A model generated the notes under the pieces. It saw nothing but the letters and a program-made list of their open reading frames with translations, made no database searches and was not told the DNA's origin. Below are positions 1 through 6,596 of a stretch of DNA of 38,393 nucleotides, one piece after another. Source of the DNA: Patescibacteria group bacterium (lineage in GTDB: Bacteria > Patescibacteriota > Microgenomatia > Levybacterales > UBA12049); contig JAMCZC010000031.1 in NCBI GenBank assembly GCA_023485865.1, positions 1-38,393 on the forward strand, in the 5' to 3' direction. The translations under genes and the position numbers were made by a program. Within the stretch, counting starts at the first letter, position 1; each line of letters opens with the position of its first letter.

Positions 1-90
1 CGCATATTGCGTCTATGGGTAGCATAACTACATCGTATAGAAACTGAATGTATTTTTCAATGCTTGGATATACGCGAATTTGTTTAGAAG

Positions 91-546
91 CTATTTTTTA
101 CTTTCTTCAAGTTTTTCGATTTTTCTTAATATTTCTAGCATTAATTTTTGCTGATTTTCTAAATGATTTAAGATTGTTTCTATTTCCTTTTCCGCTTTCT
201 TATCTGTTTCGAAATCGTGTTCGGAGCGAAGCTCCGCGTGTTTTCCCTGAATATTTTGGCCAACCATAATAAGCGGCATTAAATGAATCTGAATTAAATT
301 AGAGATAAAAAGCCATAAAACAAAAGCGGGATAAGGGTCAAAACGAAAATTTTTTGGAGCGAGTATGTTCCAGGAAAGCCAAATTGCAGTCCAAGCAAAA
401 ATTATGAAGAAAAATCCCATTGTTCCTATTTTTTCGGTTACAAAAAGCGCTAGTTTATCCATTGAAGACAATCTGGATCTATGAATTACGTTAACATTTT
501 TAATGGGGAATTGCTGCTGTAGTTTTTCAATTGAAGTTTGTGCCAT
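91..546 (-). CDS. DUF1003 family membrane protein
   Basis: A 151-aa protein that matches the DUF1003 family by its architecture: a soluble N-terminus with the DKLALFVTEKIGTMGF block, two membrane helices at about residues 43-62 and 76-97 joined by a short loop, the LIQIHLMPLIMVGQN stretch typical of the family, then a charged, probably coiled-coil C-terminal tail (about 100-151). The family's function is not established; it is a small inner-membrane protein. ATG start at 546. A TAATCT box lies 6 bases upstream with TTGAAT further up, so it may have its own near-leaderless promoter. It lies 42 bases downstream of the HxlR regulator on the same strand, so read-through from that gene is possible. 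A CGGAGC-gaa-GCTCCG palindrome lies inside the gene without disturbing the alignment to the family. Confidence 0.85.
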   Translation of the reverse strand: MAQTSIEKLQQQFPIKNVNVIHRSRLSSMDKLALFVTEKIGTMGFFFIIFAWTAIWLSWNILAPKNFRFDPYPAFVLWLFISNLIQIHLMPLIMVGQNIQGKHAELRSEHDFETDKKAEKEIETILNHLENQQKLMLEILRKIEKLEESKK

Positions 547-588
547 AGCTTTAGATTAACACATTAACATTATAATTCAATGAGGAAT

Positions 589-888
589 TTATATTTTTTC
601 TCCGCAGGTTCTTACAGATTGGATAACCTGTTTAAAAACGTGCCCTTTGGGAGTTAGGGAATATTCAACTTTTAATGGAACCTGGGCGTAAATTTTCTTT
701 TTAACATATCCTTCCTTTTCAAGTTCCTGAAGTCTTTTGGAAAGGGTTTTTGGGTTTATATCTCCTACACTTCTTTCCAACTCACCAAACCTTTTAGTCC
801 CAATTAGGAGTGAATTCAATATTAAAATTGTCCACTTGCTGCCAATAATTTTTGCAACTTTTGAAACTTCCAGTAAGTCCGTATCCAT
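589..888 (-). CDS. HxlR-family winged-helix transcriptional regulator
   Basis: A 99-aa (ATG start) HxlR/DUF24 regulator. The family core is visible: KIIGSKWTILILNSLL (helix 1-2), RFGELERSVGDINPKTLSKRLQELEKEGYV (recognition helix and wing) and YSLTPKGHVFKQV. An upstream TTG at 915 would add nine residues, but that codon lies upstream of the transcription start predicted from the promoter at 916-944, so the ATG at 888 is preferred. HxlR dimers bind inverted repeats, and a perfect 12+12 bp one lies between this gene and the divergent FMN reductase, pointing to autoregulation and control of the neighbour. Family members such as YodB and HypR sense quinone or disulfide stress through an N-terminal cysteine. 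That residue is absent here; the only Cys is near the C-terminus (TCGEKI), so the sensing mode is unclear. Confidence 0.88.
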   Translation of the reverse strand: MDTDLLEVSKVAKIIGSKWTILILNSLLIGTKRFGELERSVGDINPKTLSKRLQELEKEGYVKKKIYAQVPLKVEYSLTPKGHVFKQVIQSVRTCGEKI

Positions 889-905
889 ACTATACTTTTT
901 GTAAC

Positions 906-947
906 TACTTGACAAAGTCTAGCATCGATACTATACTTTGTCAAGTA
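906..947. promoter_or_regulatory. Divergent overlapping promoters with palindromic operator (hxlR / FMN reductase)
   Basis: Perfect inverted repeat TACTTGACAAAG (906-917) / CTTTGTCAAGTA (936-947) with an 18-bp spacer. Plus-strand promoter: TTGACA 909-914, 17 bp, TATACT 932-937, then ATG at 947. Minus-strand promoter: TTGACA (plus 939-944), 17 bp, TAGACT (plus 916-921), reading to the HxlR ATG at 888. Each arm contains the -35 box of one promoter and touches the -10 of the other, so one bound dimer could block both. A 12-bp direct repeat ATACTATACTTT occurs at 887-898 and 928-939. Confidence 0.75.
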
Positions 948-1492
948 TGGATAAACTTAAAATATTAGGAGTGGGAGGAAGTTTAAGAAAAGGCTCATTC
1001 AGCAAAGGACTTCTTTTAGAGGTTAAGAAACTTGCTCCTGAAAATGTGGATTTTGAAATTTGGGAAGATTATAATTTTCCTCCGTATAATCCCGATACTG
1101 AAATTCCTGAAAACGTAAAAGAGCTTAAAAATAAAATTAAAAACGCCGATGCAATACTTTTCTCATTGCCTGAGTATAATTATTCTGTCCCGGGCTTTAT
1201 AAAGAATGCTATTGACTGGGCATCAAGACCTTATGGAGATAATTCCTGGGAAGATAAGCCGGCAGCAATTATGAGTGAGTCTATAGGAAATACGGCGGGG
1301 TCTAAAGCACAATATCATTTGAGACAAGTATTAGTCTGTCTTAATGTTCATGCGCTAAACAAACCCGAATTTATGGTACCGAATGCTACAGATAAATTTG
1401 ATAAAGAAGGAAATTTAATAGACGAAGAAGCAAGAGGGAAAATTAAACCGCTCATTGAAGCTCTTGTAGCTTGGACTAACAAATTAAAATAG
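947..1492 (+). CDS. NADPH-dependent FMN reductase (ChrR/azoreductase-like flavoprotein)
   Basis: A 181-aa flavodoxin-like reductase. The N-terminal FMN phosphate loop reads GVGGSLRKGSFSK, and the middle carries the family signature SLPEYNYSVPGFIKNAIDWASRP. The rest follows the NADPH-dependent FMN reductase family (ChrR, YieF, ArsH relatives), which reduce flavins, quinones, chromate or azo dyes in the cytoplasm. Length is normal. ATG 947 is chosen over the in-frame TTG 938 because the predicted transcription start is near 944, leaving almost no leader. The gene is divergent from an HxlR regulator across a shared operator and is followed by nickel superoxide dismutase, so a role in removing quinones or other redox-cycling electrophiles is a reasonable inference. 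The physiological substrate cannot be read from sequence. Confidence 0.88.
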   Translation: MDKLKILGVGGSLRKGSFSKGLLLEVKKLAPENVDFEIWEDYNFPPYNPDTEIPENVKELKNKIKNADAILFSLPEYNYSVPGFIKNAIDWASRPYGDNSWEDKPAAIMSESIGNTAGSKAQYHLRQVLVCLNVHALNKPEFMVPNATDKFDKEGNLIDEEARGKIKPLIEALVAWTNKLK

Positions 1493-1494
1493 TT

Positions 1495-1523
1495 TTGACA
1501 TTTTTCCTCTTACATATTATCAT
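1495..1523 (+). promoter_or_regulatory. sodN promoter, leaderless configuration
   Basis: TTGACA 1495-1500, 17-bp spacer, TATCAT 1518-1523. The ATG at 1530 begins 6 bases after the -10 box, where transcription would start, so the mRNA should be leaderless. The promoter starts three bases after the FMN reductase stop codon. Confidence 0.7.
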
Positions 1524-1529
1524 TTGATT

Positions 1530-2018
1530 ATGAAAACAATTCTCCGTTTTCTTTTGGAAAAGTTAATCGTTGAGAAAATAGCTTATGCCCACTGCGACAT
1601 CCCGTGCGGAATATACGACCCTCACAACGCGCAAATGGCAGCTCATACGATAATTCGTATGACACAACTTTTGGGAGAAGTTAAAAGAGACAGTGAAACA
1701 AAAGCGGAGCACGATATTTCAAGAATAACTCATGTTAAAGAGCATCATGCGGATATTCTTGAAGAAGAGTTGGATACCCTAAGGAATGATTATTTTAAAG
1801 AAGAGCATTACAAAGAATATCCGAATCTTAATGAACTTTTTGTAAAAACTCTAAAGGCAAGCGCAAAAGCCAGGCAGGGAATCGATATGGAAGCTGCTGA
1901 AAGTACATTGGCCGGAGCACAGGAAATCGCCGAAATCTTTTTCAAAACCAAAGGGGTTGAGTCTGTCAGAGTAAAAACGGTCTATCCCACAGGCGGAGAA
2001 ATTGTTCTTCATAAATAA
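1530..2018 (+). CDS. sodN: Nickel superoxide dismutase (Ni-SOD) precursor
   Basis: A 162-aa precursor of nickel superoxide dismutase. After a 20-residue N-terminal extension comes the nickel hook HCDIPCGIYDP (His21, Cys22, Cys26), matching the family pattern HCxxPCGxYxP. After cleavage before His21, mature His1, Cys2 and Cys6 bind Ni and the enzyme dismutates superoxide to hydrogen peroxide and oxygen. The rest is the expected four-helix bundle (about 142 aa mature). The propeptide is moderately hydrophobic with charges and does not look like a classical signal peptide, so a cytoplasmic enzyme is likely. ATG 1530 is chosen over TTG 1524 on promoter spacing. The next gene, overlapping by one base (TAATG), is the maturation peptidase. 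Confidence 0.95.
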   Translation: MKTILRFLLEKLIVEKIAYAHCDIPCGIYDPHNAQMAAHTIIRMTQLLGEVKRDSETKAEHDISRITHVKEHHADILEEELDTLRNDYFKEEHYKEYPNLNELFVKTLKASAKARQGIDMEAAESTLAGAQEIAEIFFKTKGVESVRVKTVYPTGGEIVLHK

Positions 2019-2308
2019 TGCTTCTTTTAAAAAAATTCAGAATTCGCGGCCACAGCATGGAACCTTTTATAAAAAATAACTCTATAGTTTTTGCTAGCGG
2101 AATTCCTTACTTATTTAAAAATCCCAAGGTAAATGATATTGTTGTTTTTAAAGATAAAGAGGGGAAAACTTTGATAAAAAGAATAACAAGGAACAAAAAA
2201 GATAGATATTTTGTTGCGGGGGATAATAAGGGCGATAGCCTGGATAGCAGGCAGTTAGGAGATATCTCAAAAAGGCAAGTTATTGGTAAAGTAATCTATA
2301 AATTATAA
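2018..2308 (+). CDS. sodX: Ni-SOD maturation peptidase (S24/S26-type, SodX-like)
   Basis: A 96-aa minimal signal-peptidase-like Ser/Lys protease. The nucleophile motif is RGHSMEPFI (Ser13), the general-base region is LIKRI (Lys54), and the C-terminal GDNKGDSLDSR matches the GDN-x-S-x-DSR box of S26 peptidases. It has no membrane anchor. This short form, translationally coupled to sodN, corresponds to the nickel-type superoxide dismutase maturation protease that removes the propeptide and frees the His1 amine needed for nickel binding. The start codon overlaps the sodN stop by one base, and the stop is followed at once by the next ATG, so the three genes form one tight operon. The assignment rests on motif plus context and is strong. 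Confidence 0.92.
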   Translation: MLLLKKFRIRGHSMEPFIKNNSIVFASGIPYLFKNPKVNDIVVFKDKEGKTLIKRITRNKKDRYFVAGDNKGDSLDSRQLGDISKRQVIGKVIYKL

Positions 2309-2824
2309 ATGTTATTTTATTTATTTTTTGGTGTAACTATTTTATTCTTGCTCTTCCTTCTTTCTATGGTTTGGCCGCCTGACAGTCCTTGGGCTCCTTG
2401 GTGGAGAACCTCTAAAAAAACTGCAAGAGCAATGTGCAAACTGGCAGATGTAAAAAAAGAAGATATTGTTTATGATTTAGGTTCGGGGGAAGGAACAGCT
2501 CTTTTGATTGCGGCAAAAGAATTTGGAGCAACGGGCTTTGGTGTAGAAATAGATCCTGTGCGTTTCCTTTTTTCAAAATTTATTTTAAAAATAAATGGAT
2601 TGTCCAATAAAGTAAAAATTAAGAGGGGAAATCTTTTTAAGCAGGATATTTCAAAAGCAAGCGTTATTTTTGTTTATTTGGTGCCAAAAACTCTGGATAG
2701 ACTTTTGCCAAAATTTAAAAAAGAATTAAAAAAAGGAACTAGGATTATAAGCTATAGATATGAGATGAACCTGCCTTTAAAAGAATACAATAAAGAAAAT
2801 CAAATACGGCTTTACATTATTTAA
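2309..2824 (+). CDS. Membrane-anchored class I SAM-dependent methyltransferase (FAM173-like)
   Basis: A 171-aa protein with an N-terminal membrane helix (about residues 2-21) and a proline/tryptophan-rich linker (WPPDSPWAPWW), then a Rossmann methyltransferase. Motif I is VYDLGSGEG (54-62), and the acidic ribose-binding residue lies in GVEIDP (Glu80). The later blocks GNLFKQDISKASVIFVY and LKKGTRIISYRYEM resemble the FAM173 family of protein-lysine methyltransferases (inference from pattern, not searched). It starts on the base after the sodX stop, so it belongs to the Ni-SOD operon, although a functional link to SOD is not obvious. Its 3' end overlaps the convergent FemX-like gene by 8 bp. 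Substrate unknown. Confidence 0.72.
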   Translation: MLFYLFFGVTILFLLFLLSMVWPPDSPWAPWWRTSKKTARAMCKLADVKKEDIVYDLGSGEGTALLIAAKEFGATGFGVEIDPVRFLFSKFILKINGLSNKVKIKRGNLFKQDISKASVIFVYLVPKTLDRLLPKFKKELKKGTRIISYRYEMNLPLKEYNKENQIRLYII

Positions 2825-3782
2825 GTTTTAAAATAATCCAGCGGAGGTTATTTAATATATTATAAATAACATATAATTTTTTGTTCAAAATATAATCGTA
2901 GCTGCCTACGAATTCTACATGTCTTGCCCCGTAACCCTCTTTAAATTTATGGAATCCGTAGAAAGGGTCTTTATCATTAGGGTTAGGTCCCAAAGCTCCC
3001 CACATATCAAATTTTTTAAGCCCTAATTTTTTACCAAATTTTATTGTTTCCCACATCATAAGATTTGACGCCATAACCTCTTTGTATTTACTGCTTGATG
3101 CTCCATAGGGATAATAAAGTGTATCTCCTAAAATAAATAAAATCCAGGCAACAAGAATCTCCGACTTGTACTTGGCAACCAGTAAATGCGCCGTTAGCTT
3201 GTCATAATCTGATTTTTGATTTTTGATTTTTGATTTTTGATTTTTTAACGTTTCCCACATTAGCCTATGATATTTCTCGCTATGAGCATAGAATTTTTGC
3301 CTTTGTGTTGTTTCTTTGGTAAGGCGCAAATATTCTTCAAAAGCATTGTCTGAATTGTCCTCAAATATTTTTACGCCTTTTTTTTCTGCTAATTTTATGT
3401 TGTATCTTGTTTTAGAATGCATATTTTTTAAAAGTTCTTCTTCGGATTTTGTTAAATCCAAAACAAAAGTATATTTAGTCAGAAGAGGGCGTGAGGAAGA
3501 AACAAGGTTCTTAAAATTATATTTTTTGTTGCCCCTTTTTTCAACGTTTGGTTCTAGTTGAATAAAAATGCAGTTTTCTTTATTGCCAATTGTAAAAAGC
3601 GTATCAAGCATTTTTTTATTAATGTCGGGGCCTTTGGGAGCGTATCCAATTGTATATTTTGTGTGGGGAATGGGATGGATTGTAAGCTGCAAATTATAAG
3701 TTTTAACAACCTTAACTCCTGTTTTTCCCCTGAATAATCCCCATTCCTCGGATTGTAAAGGATGTAAATTCTTATTTATCAT
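2817..3782 (-). CDS. FemA/FemB/FemX-like peptidoglycan bridge aminoacyltransferase
   Basis: A 321-aa double-GNAT-fold protein of the FemABX group, which moves amino acids from aminoacyl-tRNA to the lipid II or peptidoglycan stem peptide. Seen in order: HPLQSEEWGLFR at the N-terminus, FVLDLTKSEEELLKNMHSKTRYNIKLAEKKGV (the family's lipid II-binding stretch), RLTKETTQRQKF, LLVAKYKSEILVAWILF and the C-terminal FDMWGALGPNPNDKDPFYGFHKFKEGYG. The long helical arm of classical FemA is reduced, as in the short CPR forms. Residues 180-191 (KNQKSKIKNQKS) are encoded by five exact copies of the heptad TGATTTT, a repeat-derived insertion in a surface loop. Its ATG overlaps the UvrD stop (ATGA), so it is the third gene of the endonuclease-helicase operon. 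Confidence 0.85.
   Translation of the reverse strand: MINKNLHPLQSEEWGLFRGKTGVKVVKTYNLQLTIHPIPHTKYTIGYAPKGPDINKKMLDTLFTIGNKENCIFIQLEPNVEKRGNKKYNFKNLVSSSRPLLTKYTFVLDLTKSEEELLKNMHSKTRYNIKLAEKKGVKIFEDNSDNAFEEYLRLTKETTQRQKFYAHSEKYHRLMWETLKNQKSKIKNQKSDYDKLTAHLLVAKYKSEILVAWILFILGDTLYYPYGASSSKYKEVMASNLMMWETIKFGKKLGLKKFDMWGALGPNPNDKDPFYGFHKFKEGYGARHVEFVGSYDYILNKKLYVIYNILNNLRWIILKLK
3210..3244. repeat. Five perfect tandem copies of heptad TGATTTT inside the FemX-like gene
   Basis: Five consecutive exact TGATTTT units (35 bp) on the plus strand within coding sequence. Three units restore the reading frame (21 bp = 7 aa), so the encoded peptide repeats with period seven (KNQKSKI then KNQKS). The unit is a rotation of TTTTTGA, which recurs upstream of dnaK. 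Confidence 0.95.
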
Positions 3783-5617
3783 AAGTATTCGGGAACATCA
3801 GTTTGCATTCTATTTAAATTTCTTTCCAGCACTCCTTCTGGAAGTTCAAGTATGAATCTAGAGACAATATTTGTGGTTTTTTGTCCAAAAAAAAGTCTTT
3901 TTCTGGAATATGTTAAAAAGAGTTTTTCTTTGGCTCTTGTCATTCCAACATAACAAAGTCTTCGTTCTTCTTCAAGTTCGTTTTTTCCCATTAAACTTCT
4001 GCTATGCGGGAAAAGTCCTTCTTCCATGCCTGCCATAAAAACAACAGGGAATTCCAATCCCTTTGCCGCATGTAAAGTCATTAAATTTACAGCGTCTTTT
4101 TTGCCGTCCGCATCTTTTATATGGTCGGGAATATATTCTTGTTCAACTAGGGAAACATTTTCTAAAAATTCGCCAAGATTTGGAAATGATATCGCAACAG
4201 ACCTAAGTTCCTTAATATTTTCAAGTCTTTCCAAGTCTTCCTCGTCCTTCTCGTCGAATAAAGAAAGGTAATCAGTAGTTTTTAAAGCATTATCCATAAT
4301 AGAAATTGTTGTCTGACTATTTATTTTTTTTGCATCCAGGATTTTTTGAAAATCTAAAAATTTAGCAAATTTTCCCTTGCCTAATTTTTCTAATCTCTTT
4401 AAAGAAACTTTATCTTTTGGATTTGCAATAACTCTTAAATAAGCAAGCACATCTTTAATTTCTTTCCTTTCGTAAAATCTTATCCCGCCTATTAAAATAT
4501 AGGGAGTTCCTCTATGAATAAAAACTTCTTCAATCGTTCTTGATTGCGCGTTAGTTCTATATAGAATTGCAAAATCGTAATATCTTAAGTTAGGGTTTTG
4601 ATATCTAATTTTTTCCATCTCCTCCAGAATAAATTCTGCTTCGCGTTGTTCATTTAATGCTTCAAAGACCGAAATTTCCTCACCCGCTTTATTTTCGGTC
4701 CAGAGTTGCAAAACGGGATGGCTATTATTTTTAGATATGACCGAAGATGCCCCGTCCAATATTTTTTGTGTTGACCTGTAATTTTGCGACAAAGAAAAAG
4801 TTTTCGTATCTTTAAAATCCTCCTTAAATCTTGCTAGGTTTAAAAAATCTGCGCCCCTAAAACTATATATACTTTGGGAAAAATCGCCGACAACGCAAAT
4901 GTTATTCCATTTCTGACTAAGCAGTTTCGTAAGCAGGTATTGGGCGTGGTTTGTATCTTGATATTCGTCTACCAAAATATATTTAAATTTATTTTGGTAT
5001 TTTTCCAAAACTTCAGGATTTTTTCTAAAAAGCTCCACTGTTTTTAAAATTAAATCATCAAAATCTAAAGCCGCATTTTCCTTTAAGATTTTTTGATAAA
5101 TTATATAAACTTTCGAAACAACTTCCTGAAAATGTCCTCTGGCAAAGGAAGGATATTGTGTTTCATCAATTAATTCATTCTTGGCTTGAGATATAGTTGC
5201 AAGAATGGAGGATGGTTTATACTCTTTTAAAGATAATCCTAAAAGACTAAATGCTTCTTTTATAGCATCTTTTTGGTCCTGACTATCATATATTAAAAAG
5301 TTGTTCGGGATCGCTATGTGTTTACCTTCAATTCTTAATATTTTTGCACAAAGCGCATGAAAAGTAGCAATAAAGACGGAATGTTTTATTCCAAGAAGTT
5401 TCGATATTCTTTCTTTCATTTCACTTGCTGCCTTATTAGTAAACGTAGTTAGTAGAATATTCTCGTCAGGAATTCCCTGATCGATTAAATAGGCAGCTCT
5501 ATAAGTAAGTATTCTTGTTTTTCCAGATCCTGCGCCTGCCAATATTAAACGTGGCCCCTCAGTTGCTATAACTGCTTTTTTTTGTTCCTCATTAAGATTA
5601 GATAAATTAATTGCCAT
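3779..5617 (-). CDS. UvrD/PcrA/Rep-type superfamily 1 DNA helicase
   Basis: A 612-aa ATP-dependent 3'-5' DNA helicase with the full SF1A motif set: Walker A AGAGSGKT (27-34), TTFTNKAASEMKERI (Ia), LDFDDLI, DEYQDT (Walker B, 217-222), GDFSQSIYSFRGA (III), QNYRST (IV), VNLMTLHAAKGLEFPVVF (V) and EERRLCYVGMTRAKEKLFL (VI). It is shorter than typical PcrA/UvrD (about 720) and lacks the C-terminal tail that carries the RNA-polymerase-binding Tudor-like region. Expected role: nucleotide-excision repair, mismatch repair and replication-conflict resolution. The ATG at 5617 lies inside the last codons of the upstream homing endonuclease (11-bp overlap), and the stop overlaps the FemX ATG. The protein starts with the normal family N-terminus (LNEEQKKAV), so the endonuclease has not truncated it. 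Confidence 0.95.
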   Translation of the reverse strand: MAINLSNLNEEQKKAVIATEGPRLILAGAGSGKTRILTYRAAYLIDQGIPDENILLTTFTNKAASEMKERISKLLGIKHSVFIATFHALCAKILRIEGKHIAIPNNFLIYDSQDQKDAIKEAFSLLGLSLKEYKPSSILATISQAKNELIDETQYPSFARGHFQEVVSKVYIIYQKILKENAALDFDDLILKTVELFRKNPEVLEKYQNKFKYILVDEYQDTNHAQYLLTKLLSQKWNNICVVGDFSQSIYSFRGADFLNLARFKEDFKDTKTFSLSQNYRSTQKILDGASSVISKNNSHPVLQLWTENKAGEEISVFEALNEQREAEFILEEMEKIRYQNPNLRYYDFAILYRTNAQSRTIEEVFIHRGTPYILIGGIRFYERKEIKDVLAYLRVIANPKDKVSLKRLEKLGKGKFAKFLDFQKILDAKKINSQTTISIMDNALKTTDYLSLFDEKDEEDLERLENIKELRSVAISFPNLGEFLENVSLVEQEYIPDHIKDADGKKDAVNLMTLHAAKGLEFPVVFMAGMEEGLFPHSRSLMGKNELEEERRLCYVGMTRAKEKLFLTYSRKRLFFGQKTTNIVSRFILELPEGVLERNLNRMQTDVPEYL

Positions 5618-6419
5618 AATTTATACCTTCAATAAATTTATTATATTTTCTCTCGAGATAAAGATTAGTATCTTTATACATATAAGCGAAGAGTTTAAAC
5701 GCTGACTTTTGTCCCAAGTTAATACGATAATAAGGTGTTTTTTGATCCTCCATAGCTATTATTATTTTTCCATTATACGAGTTCTTAAGGAGTTGTTTAA
5801 TTCTCCGATATAGAAATTCACTCATAGGCTGACTGGCGGTATAAAAATCTACGACTAGCTTGCTTTTATAGGATATATTTCGAAGAGAAACTGAGCCATC
5901 TCCGTCAAAATACCCCCTTATAAAGTGTCTAATCAAATTTTTAGGAATTTTTGGAGGAGTAAATGTTAGGCTTTTTCTTTCAGTAATACCTAATTTTATA
6001 AGATCATTAAAAATTACTTGATCACATATACGTATACTGTAAGATATTTTACCGTTGTCTCGTACTTTCTGATGGATTGGGCCCTCATAACTCAAAATCG
6101 ACTTTATTTTCTCAACAACGTCTTTGTCATCACAGGCAATATGTAGAGTATGTCCCCTTCCACTGCGACAAACATTCCCGTCTGCTCCAATAAATCCCAA
6201 AACATAAGCCATCTCCGGCGACCAAATCTTAAAGAAATTTGAATTTACTTTGTATTTTTTTATTTTTGCCTGGATAGGTAGATACCTAATCTTAGATTGA
6301 ATTGAATTGGGAGAACGATGAATGATAACCCCCATTTGTTTATAGGTCATTTTGCTAATATTCTCATTTAAAAACTCAATTTCTTCAATTGTCCATGGAT
6401 GGGTATGTTGATTTGACAC
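5607..6419 (-). CDS. Free-standing LAGLIDADG homing endonuclease
   Basis: A 270-aa protein with two LAGLIDADG helices: VLGFIGADG (73-81, acidic Asp80) and IRGYFDGDG (167-175, acidic Asp174). The roughly 94-residue spacing fits a single-chain two-repeat enzyme with both catalytic acids kept. Residues 8-47 form a SANT/Myb-like helix-turn-helix (WTIEEIEFLNENI ... RSPNSIQSKIRYL), an accessory DNA-binding module found on free-standing homing enzymes. It is not inside an obvious intron or intein: the helicase after it begins normally. GTG start at 6419, with a TATAAT box 6 bases upstream, predicting a leaderless transcript. Its last 11 bases overlap the helicase start, so the endonuclease gene has become the head of the operon. 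Intact, hence perhaps still active. Confidence 0.9.
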   Translation of the reverse strand: MSNQHTHPWTIEEIEFLNENISKMTYKQMGVIIHRSPNSIQSKIRYLPIQAKIKKYKVNSNFFKIWSPEMAYVLGFIGADGNVCRSGRGHTLHIACDDKDVVEKIKSILSYEGPIHQKVRDNGKISYSIRICDQVIFNDLIKLGITERKSLTFTPPKIPKNLIRHFIRGYFDGDGSVSLRNISYKSKLVVDFYTASQPMSEFLYRRIKQLLKNSYNGKIIIAMEDQKTPYYRINLGQKSAFKLFAYMYKDTNLYLERKYNKFIEGINYGN

Positions 6420-6425
6420 TATAGT

Positions 6426-6454
6426 ATTATAACAAAGCTGCGAGGGAAATTAAA
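6426..6454 (-). promoter_or_regulatory. Putative promoter of the homing endonuclease operon
   Basis: TATAAT (plus 6426-6431, minus strand) preceded 17 bp upstream by a weak TTTAAT (plus 6449-6454). The GTG start at 6419 follows the -10 box by 6 bases. The rest of the 177-bp gap (6420-6596) holds only weak symmetries, such as CAATATT (6533-6539) / AATATTG (6562-6568); no gene was found there. Confidence 0.45.
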
Positions 6455-6596
6455 TATTCCTGGTTTGATTTAATGGTACCTATACCCTGAAGACAAGTAA
6501 GCATACTTAGGCTCAAGTTTTGATCGCGGAGGCAATATTCCTTAAGTATTTATCACAAGAAAATATTGTAACTGTGAGAAATTCTTACGTATTGCT

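Noticed and set aside
222-236. CGGAGC-gaa-GCTCCG palindrome in the DUF1003 gene as an inserted repeat element
   Set aside because: The protein aligns with the family without extra residues there, so no insertion is needed to explain it.
915-938. TTG starts that would lengthen HxlR (915) and the FMN reductase (938)
   Set aside because: Both lie at or upstream of the predicted transcription starts and come from the operator palindrome; the ATGs at 888 and 947 fit the promoters and family alignments better.
3779-3782. Alternative genetic code (TGA recoded), known in some Patescibacteria
   Set aside because: UvrD ends at TGA in the normal place, overlapping the next ATG; no gene needs TGA read-through.
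5607-6419. Intein or group I intron in uvrD
   Set aside because: The helicase is complete from its normal N-terminus, and the endonuclease has its own start, stop and promoter; there are no splice-block motifs.
6420-6596. Possible small RNA or gene in the 177-bp gap upstream of the endonuclease
   Set aside because: Only weak inverted repeats (AAGTA/TACTT; CAATATT/AATATTG) and no promoter-terminator pair beyond the endonuclease promoter.
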